Shown: positions 1 through 6,437 of the stretch, piece after piece
Layout: each line of letters opens with the position of its first letter
Numbering within the stretch: the stretch's first letter is position 1
Assembly: GCA_947168785.1 (NCBI GenBank)
Contig: CAMVNL010000126.1
Span: 1 to 6,778, forward strand
Reading direction: 5' to 3'
Length of the DNA: 6,778 nucleotides
From: an uncultured Clostridia bacterium
GTDB lineage: Bacteria > Bacillota > Clostridia > Oscillospirales > Acutalibacteraceae
Notes under the pieces: generated by a model
What the model saw: the letters and a program-made list of their open reading frames with translations, nothing else
Told to the model about the DNA's origin: nothing
Databases searched by the model: none
Position numbers and translations under genes: made by a program

Positions 1-818
1 AACAGGGCGTGGCCGCCCTCGTGGAGGGTGGAGAAGATGTTGGAGATGAAATTCTCCTCATAGTAGTGGGTGGTCACCCGCACGTCGTGGGGGCCGTAGT
101 GGTCGGTGAAGGGGTGCTCGGTGGTCATCAGCACCAGCACGCTCTTGCGCAGGCCCTCCAGCTCCAGCAGATAGCGGGAGAAGGCCTCCTGCTGCGGGAT
201 GGGCACCGGGCGGGAGAGAAAATCCCGGCGGATGGGCTTGCCCTCCGCCTGAATGCGCTTCACCAGCGGCAAAATGCGCTCCTTCAGCGCGGCGAAAAAG
301 GCGTCCAGCTGTTCGATGGATCCGCCCTTTTCATAGGCGTCCAGCAGCGAGTCGTAGACGGTGGCCTTCTGCTCGTCCCACAGGGCGACCGTCTTGCGGG
401 TGTTCTCGATCACCTTCGCGAAGGAATCCCGGTACAGGGAAAAATCCTTCTTCTGCTTGGCCTTCAGCCAGTCGGCGTAGGCCTTGTTGCCGGCCAGGTC
501 GCACTCGTAGGCGAACTCCGGCGTCATGTTCTTCTCCCGGGCGTAGTCGTCCCAGAGATGCTCGATCGCCTTTTTGCGCACGAAGGGGAGCCCTTCATTG
601 TCCTCGTGGAGCTCCGTCAGCAGCTTCACGTATTCCGGGTCGTGGGTCATGGCGAAGACCCGCTTGCCGAGGATCGCCATATCCTCGCCGGCCTGCTCCA
701 GCCCCTCCTCCGGGGCGCAGCACTCCATGTCGAACTGCACCTTGCCGATGCACCGCTCATAGGCGTCGATCTCGTCCAGCTTTTCAAATAACAGCTTGCA
801 TGTTTCCTGATTGGTCAT
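1..818 (-). CDS. M32 family metallocarboxypeptidase (carboxypeptidase Taq-like), N-terminal part, cut by window edge
   Basis: Predicted cytoplasmic zinc carboxypeptidase that removes C-terminal residues from peptides. Read leftwards from ATG 818-816, the frame is open for 272 codons to the window edge, beginning MTNQETCKLLFEKLDEID. M32 hallmarks appear in order: HPF at residues 235-237, DVRVT at 245-249, and the zinc-binding HEGGH at 266-270, where the two His bind zinc and Glu is the catalytic base. These positions fit a family of about 500 residues, so roughly the C-terminal half, including the third zinc ligand, lies outside. There is no signal peptide; the N-terminus is charged and helical. 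An AAGGG ribosome site lies 11 bases upstream of the ATG, and a good promoter is at 851-879. It is divergent from the zinc-ribbon gene and probably functionally separate from the surface proteins. The family call is firm; substrate range is inferred from the family. Confidence 0.93.
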   Translation of the reverse strand, partial: MTNQETCKLLFEKLDEIDAYERCIGKVQFDMECCAPEEGLEQAGEDMAILGKRVFAMTHDPEYVKLLTELHEDNEGLPFVRKKAIEHLWDDYAREKNMTPEFAYECDLAGNKAYADWLKAKQKKDFSLYRDSFAKVIENTRKTVALWDEQKATVYDSLLDAYEKGGSIEQLDAFFAALKERILPLVKRIQAEGKPIRRDFLSRPVPIPQQEAFSRYLLELEGLRKSVLVLMTTEHPFTDHYGPHDVRVTTHYYEENFISNIFSTLHEGGHAL

Positions 819-850
819 GATTTCAATGTCCCTTCTGTGTAGATAGGGGT

Positions 851-879
851 ATTGTACCATAAAACCGCCGCCGCTTCAA
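851..879 (-). promoter_or_regulatory. Sigma-A-type promoter of the M32 peptidase gene
   Basis: Read on the minus strand, TTGAAG (879-874) is followed after exactly 17 bases by TACAAT (856-851). The -10 box lies 32 bases upstream of the peptidase ATG, giving a short leader that contains the AAGGG ribosome site. Box sequence, spacing and distance all agree. Confidence 0.75.
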
Positions 880-898
880 CGCATTTTTGGTTTCTTTA

Positions 899-927
899 TT
901 GAATTATCTGTCGAAGTAAGGTATAAT
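899..927 (+). promoter_or_regulatory. Sigma-A-type promoter of the zinc-ribbon membrane protein gene (possible operon promoter)
   Basis: TTGAAT (899-904), a 17-base spacer, then a perfect TATAAT (922-927), ending 37 bases before the ATG at 965. An AAGGAG ribosome site (952-957) lies 7 bases before that ATG. It stands back to back with the peptidase promoter: the two -35 boxes are only 19 bases apart, so a regulator bound between them could affect both. No equally good promoter is visible before the next two plus-strand genes, so this one may drive all three. Confidence 0.8.
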
Positions 928-964
928 GGAAACGCAAAAAAAATAAAGACAAAGGAGAACCGCC

Positions 965-1873
965 ATGTATTGCAGCCACTGCGGCGCAAAGCTCGCCGAC
1001 GACGCAAAATTCTGCAACGAATGCGGCGCAAAGCTCGCTTCGCCCGCCTCGCCCCCCGTCCCCTCCGCTTCTCCCGCGACGCCGCCTGTTTCTCCCGCAG
1101 CCCCGCCCGTCTCTGCCGCGGCGCAGACCGGTTTCCCGCAGGGGAGCTATCCGCCTCCGCAGGGGGGCTATCCGCAGGGGCAGCCGGGGTATCCCGCCCC
1201 CGGCGCGGCGCAGCCCTATCCTTACGCCGGGCAGGCCGCGCCGCCCAAAAAGAAGCACACCGCTCTGATCGTGATCCTCGTGCTGCTGGCGCTGATCCCG
1301 ATCGCATTTATCCTGCTGTTCGTAATGCTGCGGCTGCGCTATGAAGAACCCCCGCTGCCCGTGCCGGAGGCGACGACCGTGGAAGCGTTTGTGTCGGAGA
1401 CGGCGGAACCGTCCGCCGACGCGACGACTGCCGTCGCGTCGCCCTCCGGTGAGACAACAGCCCCCGCCGTGACCGATGCCCCGCAGGACGCGGCCCTGTC
1501 CGACGCGCAGGCGCGGCAGGTGCTGGAACGGCTGTGCGGCTTCTGGAACAACGAGGACAACACCCAGTTCATCCAGATATCGCAGGTGGACGGCGGCTTT
1601 TACTTCACCTCCGGCTATTGGTACAGCGAGGCGGACATGGTGGGATATCTTCAGGGCCCGGTGACAGGCGACCCTACCGGCAAGATCACCCTGCGCCTGT
1701 ACTATGAGGGGTATGAGTCCGATTCCTATCCCATGCCCGCGCAGGACGGGGAGATCGTCTTTGACCTGTCGCTGGCGGACGCCTATATCCTGACGTGGGA
1801 ATACGGCGGTTTTTCGCAGCAGGTGCATTTTGCCGGCGACACCATGGAGCAGGCGCTGCCCCCGATCAGCTGA
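965..1873 (+). CDS. Zinc-ribbon, single-pass membrane protein with extracellular C-terminal domain
   Basis: 302 residues of a recognisable architecture but unknown function. An N-terminal zinc ribbon (Cys3, Cys6, Cys17, Cys20) is followed by a disordered Pro/Ala/Ser linker and a Tyr-Pro-Gln-Gly-rich stretch (about 57-90). A basic PKKKH stop (94-98) and one membrane helix (about 99-124) come next. Then follows a Glu/Ser/Thr/Ala-rich linker (about 127-178) and a compact domain rich in aromatics and beta-strand-like segments (about 180-302). There is no signal peptide. With the basic residues before the helix, the ribbon should be cytoplasmic and the last domain outside. Similar zinc-ribbon/proline-linker/helix proteins are common and mostly uncharacterised in Clostridia. 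Strong AAGGAG site 7 bases before the ATG. First of three co-directional genes. Function is not inferred beyond a possible membrane-anchored sensor or envelope role. Confidence 0.88.
   Translation: MYCSHCGAKLADDAKFCNECGAKLASPASPPVPSASPATPPVSPAAPPVSAAAQTGFPQGSYPPPQGGYPQGQPGYPAPGAAQPYPYAGQAAPPKKKHTALIVILVLLALIPIAFILLFVMLRLRYEEPPLPVPEATTVEAFVSETAEPSADATTAVASPSGETTAPAVTDAPQDAALSDAQARQVLERLCGFWNNEDNTQFIQISQVDGGFYFTSGYWYSEADMVGYLQGPVTGDPTGKITLRLYYEGYESDSYPMPAQDGEIVFDLSLADAYILTWEYGGFSQQVHFAGDTMEQALPPIS
980..1038 (+). repeat. 17-base direct repeat encoding the two zinc knuckles
   Basis: TGCGGCGCAAAGCTCGC occurs at 980-996 and again, identical, at 1022-1038, a 42-base (14-codon) period in the same reading frame. 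Each copy encodes CGAKLA, the end of one Cys-x-x-Cys knuckle. The identity covers third codon positions, suggesting recent duplication or gene conversion of a half ribbon, though strong codon bias could contribute. Confidence 0.8.
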
Positions 1874-1962
1874 TTGAAAAAAGGTCGGTCCGGCGCGCCG
1901 CGCTGCCGTACGGGCCCCGGACGTTGTGTTCTCAACGGGCCCCATCATTTTATCCAACCGAC
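1874..1962 (+). other. Intergenic stretch with weak secondary structure, no clear terminator
   Basis: This spacer holds the palindrome GGCGCGCC, an inverted pair GTCCGG (1888-1893)/CCGGAC (1917-1922), a small hairpin CGTTG (1922-1926)/CAACG (1933-1937), and a 9-base direct repeat ACGGGCCCC (1910-1918 and 1935-1943). None is followed by a T-run, so I see no intrinsic terminator, and read-through from the zinc-ribbon gene into the next gene is plausible. A possible promoter (TTGTGT at 1924-1929, TTTTAT at 1948-1953, spacer 18) is poor. Confidence 0.4.
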
Positions 1963-1967
1963 AGGAG
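1963..1967 (+). promoter_or_regulatory. Ribosome binding site that fixes the start of the small secreted protein
   Basis: AGGAG ends 9 bases before the ATG at 1977. The reading frame is open upstream to another ATG at 1926, but that one has no ribosome site and would place 17 polar residues ahead of a perfect signal peptide. The downstream start is therefore chosen. Confidence 0.8.
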
Positions 1968-1976
1968 ATTGTTGAT

Positions 1977-2501
1977 ATGAAAAAATGGATCGCTTTGCTG
2001 ATGGCTGTTTGTATGATGTGTTGCGCGCTGCTGCCCCTTTGCGCGGCGCAGGCGGAAACGGGCGTGATCTCGCTGCGGCTGAACAGCGACGTGGCCGGCT
2101 GCACCCGGGAGGACCGCGACCGGCTGATCGAGATCCGTTCCGACAACGTGGTTCTTGCCACGGAACGGGGCTGGGAGATCTCGATCGCCAACGCGGCGGG
2201 CGGCGCAGAGGGCGCCCACATGGACGCGGGCCGGACCTATACCGTCACCTATACGCTGGTGGCCGCCGAGGGCTATGCCCTGCCGGAGACCCTCTCCGAG
2301 GGCGACGTGCTGCTGGAGACCGGCAAGGGCGTCACCGTGCTGAACTGCGGGATCATCCGCATGGCCTCCGTCACCGGCGGCGAGCCCGCGCGAGCGCTGC
2401 GCATCAACGCCGACGTGAAGGTGGACGGCACCGTCATCCAGCGGCTCATCGGCTTTTTGCGGGATCTGTTCCTGAAGCTTCGCTCCTGGCAGCTGTACTG
2501 A
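1977..2501 (+). CDS. Small secreted protein of unknown function with amphipathic C-terminal tail
   Basis: 174 residues; not recognised as a named family. MKKW plus a hydrophobic stretch ending CAAQA (to residue 26) is a textbook Sec signal peptide, with cleavage likely before Glu27. The three Cys in the signal region do not form a lipobox, so it is not a lipoprotein. The mature part looks beta-rich. Residues about 82-125 (AGRTYTVTYTLVAAEGYALP and on) resemble the Ig-like repeats of many clostridial surface proteins. Cys42 and Cys124 are the only mature cysteines and could form a disulfide. The last 20 residues (LIGFLRDLFLKLRSW) form a strong amphipathic basic/hydrophobic helix, suggesting membrane or partner contact. 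LRLNSDV near the mature N-terminus is echoed by LRINADV near the C-terminus. It lies between two surface-protein genes, possibly in one operon. Expression as a gene is well supported; function is unknown. Confidence 0.85.
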   Translation: MKKWIALLMAVCMMCCALLPLCAAQAETGVISLRLNSDVAGCTREDRDRLIEIRSDNVVLATERGWEISIANAAGGAEGAHMDAGRTYTVTYTLVAAEGYALPETLSEGDVLLETGKGVTVLNCGIIRMASVTGGEPARALRINADVKVDGTVIQRLIGFLRDLFLKLRSWQLY

Positions 2502-2541
2502 TACCGTCCGCGGAGTAAAATTTTCATCTTTTTGGAAGAGA

Positions 2542-2559
2542 ACGGGCGGCTGCGTCCGT
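2542..2559 (+). other. Short hairpin in the spacer before the CotH gene
   Basis: ACGGGCG (2542-2548) can pair with CGTCCGT (2553-2559) around a GCTG loop: seven pairs, one of them G-T. No T-run follows directly, so it is not a good terminator. It could be an RNA-stability or processing element between the two genes. No convincing promoter is seen in 2502-2594. Confidence 0.35.
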
Positions 2560-2594
2560 CTAACAATTGAAATCTGTTTTTCCGGAGAATTACC

Positions 2595-4784
2595 ATGAGG
2601 CACTTTCTGAAAAAAACCGTTCTTTGTCTGCTGCTGCTTTCGCTGCTGGCGGCGGCCCTGTCCCTGCCCGCCCTGGCGGCCCCGCCCGCGGGGTTTTCGC
2701 TGGGGGTGACGGCCTTCGGGCAGAGCGAGCACACCGCCGTCAACCTTTGGTGGGATGAGCCCGCCGGTACCATGCGCCTGTTCCTGCCCTCGGGGTGCGA
2801 TTTCACCTCGCTGACCGTCCGGTTTTCCGGCGCGTCGCGGGTGACGGTGGACGGCGCCGCGCTCACCGACGGCAAGCCCACCGGGGCGTTTACCCCCGGC
2901 GCGCACAGGCTGGTCTGCGACGGAACGGCATATCCTTTGGAGGTTCATCTGTCGGCCAATTTCCCGGCGGTGTTTCTTGAGACCGCCTCCGGTTCCCTTG
3001 ACACGATCCATGCCAATAAGAACAACAAGGAAAAGGGCAGCCTCACCGTCGTCTCGGCGGGGGCCGTCAGCATTGACAACGCGGCGCTGAAATCCGTCAA
3101 GGGCCGGGGCAACTCCACCTGGGAGGCGGAAAAGAAGCCTTATAATATCAAATTTGACAAGAGCACCGACGTGCTGGGCATGGGCAAGGCCAAAAAGTGG
3201 TCGCTGCTGGCGAACTTCTTCGACGAATCGCTGCTGCGCAACGCCTTTTCGCTGGGGCTGGCGGCGGACTTCGGCCTGCCCTTCACGCCGGATTTCCGCA
3301 TGGTGGACCTCTACGCCAACGGTGAATACCAGGGCAATTACCTGCTGGTGGAAAGCGTGGAGATCGGGGATACCCGTGTGGCCATCGCCGATCTGGAGGA
3401 GGCCAACGAGGCCGCCAACCCGGAGATCGACGTGGAGGAGGCGGCCCGGAACAGCGCGGCTGCCGAAGGGCTTGCCTCCCGCAAGTGGGCGGAGATCGCC
3501 TCTCCCGCCGACGTTACCGGCGGCTATCTGCTGGAGACGGAGTTCGATCACCGTTACGGCGCGGAGGTCAGCGGCTTTGTGACCGAACACGGCCAGCACA
3601 TGGTGCTGAAAAGCCCGGAATACGCCTCCGAGGCGGAGGTCGCCTATATCGCGGATTTTTACGCGGAGATGGAGCAGGCGCTGTACGCCGAAGACGGCTA
3701 TAACGAAAAGGGCCGCTATTATCTGGATTATTTTGATGCGGAACAGCTGGTGAAGATGTATATTCTGACCGAATACACCTTCCACCGGGACGCGGGCCTC
3801 TCCAGCTGCTATTTCTATAAGGACGCGGGCGAGGATCTGCTGCACGCCGGTCCCGCGTGGGATTTCGACCTGTCGCTGGGCAATACCCGTTACAGCGGCC
3901 GCCTTCCCTTTGACGTGAGCGACCCGGAAAGCTGGTGGGCCAACGCCCTGTTCTATAAAACCGACGACGCGCTGACGCCCACGGTCTTCCACCTGCTGTA
4001 CCGGCATGAGGATTTCCGGGCGCTGACGGAGCAGTATTGGAAGACCCTTTCCGGCGCGGTAAAGGCGGCGGTGGCCGAGCTGCCCCGCATGATCGACGAG
4101 GCGGCCCCCTCCGCCCTGATGGACGCCTTCCGCTGGAACCTGCGCACCGGCAGCACGGCGGCGGAAAAGGAGGAATCCTACCGCCGGGCGGGGGATCGCC
4201 TGCGCGTCTTTGCCGAGGCGCGGGCCAAAGCGCTGGATAAAGGCTTCGGCGAAAACGCCGCCGCGGTCTTTTATCACGCCAACGGCGGCCGCGGACTGCT
4301 CGCCAACGGGACCATGCTGACCGTGGGGGAGGAAGTGACCCTGCGGGAGATCAACCACAGCGTCACGCCCCTCACCGCGCCGGACAAGCTGATTTTCGCG
4401 GGGTGGAACACCGCAGCGGACGGCAGCGGCAAGACGTATCAACCCGGCGAGAAGGTGCCCCTCACGCAGAAGACGACGCATTTTTACGCCCAATGGCAGC
4501 GCGATCCCAACCACGTTCCCCCCGTCCCCGCCAAGGGCGGCGCGTATTATACCGTGGGCGATGCGGATCTGGACGGCGCGATCACCCCCGCCGACGCGAG
4601 ATTTGCGCTGCGCACGGCGGTGAAGCTGGAAAACCCCTCCGAGGCGGTGAAAAAGCTCTCCGACGCGGACGGCGACCAAACCGTGACCCCCGCCGACGCC
4701 CGCATCATTCTCCGGGTCTCCGTCCGGCTGGAGGTCCCCTCCGACCGCACGGTGCTGATCCCCATGGGACAGGGCGGGAAATAA
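2595..4784 (+). CDS. Secreted CotH-kinase-fold protein with InlB-type repeat and C-terminal dockerin-like module
   Basis: 729 residues. A Sec signal peptide with cleavage near ALA/A (residue 28) leads into a small beta-rich domain (about 30-120). The CotH domain (about 123-550) follows, with RGNSTW (171-176) and KKPYNIKF (180-187), the RGxxSxW...KPY core of the family, HRDAG with Asp399, and AGPAWDFD with Trp422, Asp423 and Asp425 as likely metal-binding residues. CotH of Bacillus spore coats is an atypical extracytoplasmic protein kinase. Next is an InlB B-type repeat (about 558-634, YHANGG to AGWN to AQW). The end (about 654-723) is a dockerin-like pair with calcium loops starting at Asp656 and Asp690, both ending TPAD followed by AR and a hydrophobic helix; the second loop has Gln where Gly is usual. 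GGAGA lies just before the ATG. The modules predict a secreted kinase tethered to a surface scaffold by a cohesin encoded elsewhere. Family is firm; kinase activity and docking are inferred. Confidence 0.93.
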   Translation: MRHFLKKTVLCLLLLSLLAAALSLPALAAPPAGFSLGVTAFGQSEHTAVNLWWDEPAGTMRLFLPSGCDFTSLTVRFSGASRVTVDGAALTDGKPTGAFTPGAHRLVCDGTAYPLEVHLSANFPAVFLETASGSLDTIHANKNNKEKGSLTVVSAGAVSIDNAALKSVKGRGNSTWEAEKKPYNIKFDKSTDVLGMGKAKKWSLLANFFDESLLRNAFSLGLAADFGLPFTPDFRMVDLYANGEYQGNYLLVESVEIGDTRVAIADLEEANEAANPEIDVEEAARNSAAAEGLASRKWAEIASPADVTGGYLLETEFDHRYGAEVSGFVTEHGQHMVLKSPEYASEAEVAYIADFYAEMEQALYAEDGYNEKGRYYLDYFDAEQLVKMYILTEYTFHRDAGLSSCYFYKDAGEDLLHAGPAWDFDLSLGNTRYSGRLPFDVSDPESWWANALFYKTDDALTPTVFHLLYRHEDFRALTEQYWKTLSGAVKAAVAELPRMIDEAAPSALMDAFRWNLRTGSTAAEKEESYRRAGDRLRVFAEARAKALDKGFGENAAAVFYHANGGRGLLANGTMLTVGEEVTLREINHSVTPLTAPDKLIFAGWNTAADGSGKTYQPGEKVPLTQKTTHFYAQWQRDPNHVPPVPAKGGAYYTVGDADLDGAITPADARFALRTAVKLENPSEAVKKLSDADGDQTVTPADARIILRVSVRLEVPSDRTVLIPMGQGGK

Positions 4785-4786
4785 TG

Positions 4787-4814
4787 AGCAATCAGCAATT
4801 TGCAATGTGCAATG
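4787..4814 (+). repeat. Four tandem 7-base repeats with GCAAT core
   Basis: AGCAATC, AGCAATT, TGCAATG, TGCAATG run without a gap immediately after the CotH stop codon. Each unit has GCAAT at positions 2-6, with the flanking bases varying. The AT-rich run contrasts with the GC-rich surroundings and has no coding explanation. Confidence 0.75.
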
Positions 4815-4922
4815 GCGGAAGCGGGTTTGCCGCGGGAGATGGCCCCCCCTACGGTTGGCTGCCGAACGCCCCGGAAAAGACCTTTTGTTTATCGTATTCC
4901 CACGTTTATCCGTGAGGAACCA

Positions 4923-4963
4923 AAAAAATTAAGGGATCCATGAACGTTCATGGATCCCTTTTC
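4923..4963. terminator. Bidirectional intrinsic terminator between convergent genes
   Basis: Positions 4931-4960 form a perfect 30-base palindrome: AAGGGATCCATGAAC followed by its exact complement. It is flanked by seven As (4922-4928) on the left and TTTT (4959-4962) on the right. Rightward transcripts from the CotH gene end in a short T-run; leftward transcripts from the glycoside-hydrolase-like gene end in AA then seven Ts, so it should work in both directions and best leftwards. It sits 146 bases after the CotH stop and 35 bases beyond the other stop. Confidence 0.92.
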
Positions 4964-4995
4964 CCGTTATGATGCGGCGGAGGGGGATGACGTCG

Positions 4996-6336
4996 TCAGC
5001 AGACGGGGCCCATCCCGCCCTTGACGGTGACGAAGACGCCTTCGCGGTTTTCCAGCGTCAGGCGCAGGGTGTCGCCCGCGATCTCAGTGACTTCGCCCTT
5101 GCGGTAGACGGTGATGCTCTCCGCCCCCGGGAAGGTGGCGGTGAAGGGCGCGTCCTTGCCGGTCTGGGGCTCGTACATATTGGCGAACACGTAGGCGCTG
5201 CCGTCGCCCTCTTTTTCCGTGAAGCAGCCGCACAGCACCGGCGCGGCGGTCAGCACAGCGGGCTGATATTTCTTGTCGATCTTCACAAGCCCCAGCTTGG
5301 CCCCGGCGGCGTTGGGGTTGGCCCGGTTAAAGAGCACCGCCCCGTGGTTTTCATAGTCGCCGTAGACGTCCGCAAAGGCGGAAAGCTCCTCGTTGACCTT
5401 TTTCACGGCGTAATAGGTCTGGGTGCGGTTGCCCGCGTTGTTGATCATGTGAGAGCCCTGGTCCCACCAGCCGCCGTAATAGCAGCCGTAGATGAGGGCC
5501 TTGGCCCCGAAGGCGAGGGAGACGTAGTCCTGCCAGCGCTGATCCGCCGGGTTGTCGCACCAGCGTTTGCCGCCGCCGTCTTCCTTGCTGGTACCGGCGG
5601 CCTGGGTCACCACCCACAGGTCGCGGCCCGTGGCGCGGCAGGCCTCCGCCAGAATGTCCAGGTTGCGCAGCCAGTATTCATAGGTGGACAGCTTGCCCGT
5701 GGCGGGTTCCACGTTTAAGGGGTAGATATCCACGCTGATCACGTCGGAGTCGATGGTGGAAATATAGTGGGCCACGTGCTGACGGTATTTGGAAGAGTCG
5801 GCGTTGAGGCCGTCGATTTTAGAGTCGTTCCCCGGGAAGAGGGGTTCCTCGCCCAACTGCTCGCTGCTGGCGTACATGGGGTAGAGGTTGATCAGCGGGA
5901 AGCGGTTGGCGTCCTCCTCATACAGTTCCTTCAGCCCTTCCGCCAGGCCGGCAAACGCGTCGGTGGCAGGCTCATCCCGGTAGTCGAGGCCCCAGATGGC
6001 GTCCCGGTGGATGGCGCGGTAGTATTCGCTTCTGGGGGCGAATACCCCAAGGCCGTTGTCCTCCAGCCAGGTGAAGTCGTCGTCGGTGAGCTGTTCGCCG
6101 GTCAGGCAGACGGCAAAGTTCAGCCCCGCCTCTTTGAACCACCGGCGCAGGTTGTTGAAGTGCCCGTCCTTTTTGAAGCAGTACACGCCCAGCTGCAGCT
6201 TGTCCTGATCGTAGCGGTAGGTCCGCTCCGTCGCCTGAATGGGCGCGCCGTCGGTGGAACCCAGCACGGAGATCGCCCCGCCGGAAAGCGCCGTCATGAT
6301 CGCCATGAAAAAGGCGATGATCTTTCTGAATGCCAT
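4996..6336 (-). CDS. Exported TIM-barrel glycoside-hydrolase-like protein with C-terminal beta domain
   Basis: 446 residues, probably a carbohydrate-active enzyme; substrate unknown. The N-terminus MAFRKIIAFFMAIMTALSGG is a signal peptide or anchor, with a poorly defined cleavage site near residues 26-35. The pattern that follows fits a beta/alpha barrel: LQLGVYCF (47-54), LNFAVC (72-77), WGLDYRDEP (115-123), FPLINLYPMY (146-155), DVISVDIYPL (198-207), DLWVVTQA (239-246) and AKALIYGCYYGGWWD (278-292). The DEP at 121-123 is typical of a broad glycosidase-like barrel family, with Glu122 a candidate catalytic acid. Residues about 330-440 look like a beta-sandwich. AGGAG (6349-6345 on this strand) lies 8 bases before the ATG, and a promoter is at 6438-6466. 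It is convergent with the CotH gene and transcribed alone, ending at the shared terminator. Fold is likely; enzymatic class is inference, and a binding-only or inactive homologue is possible. Confidence 0.88.
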   Translation of the reverse strand: MAFRKIIAFFMAIMTALSGGAISVLGSTDGAPIQATERTYRYDQDKLQLGVYCFKKDGHFNNLRRWFKEAGLNFAVCLTGEQLTDDDFTWLEDNGLGVFAPRSEYYRAIHRDAIWGLDYRDEPATDAFAGLAEGLKELYEEDANRFPLINLYPMYASSEQLGEEPLFPGNDSKIDGLNADSSKYRQHVAHYISTIDSDVISVDIYPLNVEPATGKLSTYEYWLRNLDILAEACRATGRDLWVVTQAAGTSKEDGGGKRWCDNPADQRWQDYVSLAFGAKALIYGCYYGGWWDQGSHMINNAGNRTQTYYAVKKVNEELSAFADVYGDYENHGAVLFNRANPNAAGAKLGLVKIDKKYQPAVLTAAPVLCGCFTEKEGDGSAYVFANMYEPQTGKDAPFTATFPGAESITVYRKGEVTEIAGDTLRLTLENREGVFVTVKGGMGPVC

Positions 6337-6378
6337 TACGTCTTCTCCTCTCTTTTCGGTCCGCCACGGATGATTGGC

Positions 6379-6397
6379 GTCCGTCGGAGTCCGTCGG
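6379..6397 (-). repeat. Direct repeat in the leader of the glycoside-hydrolase-like gene
   Basis: GTCCGTCGG occurs at 6379-6387 and 6389-6397 on the plus strand, a 10-base period. It lies in the roughly 95-base untranslated leader, about 40 bases before the ribosome site. One helical turn of spacing would suit paired protein binding sites, but chance cannot be excluded. Confidence 0.4.
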
Positions 6398-6437
6398 GGC
6401 GAACCGGTCGTTCCGCTCCCGATCTCTCCTTGTTTTT

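Noticed and set aside
9..791. 260-codon plus-strand frame at the left edge
   Set aside because: It is antisense to the M32 peptidase, whose HPF, DVRVT and HEGGH motifs identify the real strand.
1874..1962. Possible terminator between the zinc-ribbon and secreted-orphan genes
   Set aside because: Stems are only 5-6 pairs and no T-run follows, so termination is not supported.
1926..1976. Upstream ATG extending the small secreted protein by 17 residues
   Set aside because: It lacks a ribosome site and would bury the signal peptide; the ATG at 1977 has AGGAG at good spacing.
896..2221. 441-codon minus-strand frame across the zinc-ribbon gene
   Set aside because: It runs through the divergent promoter and is Arg/Gly-rich low-complexity; the opposite strand has a clear gene and promoter.
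1950..4805. 951-codon open frame on the minus strand antisense to the secreted orphan and the CotH gene
   Set aside because: It has no ribosome site or domain and is rich in Arg, Gly, Gln and His as expected of the complement of GC-rich coding DNA. The plus-strand frames have signal peptides, ribosome sites and known domains.
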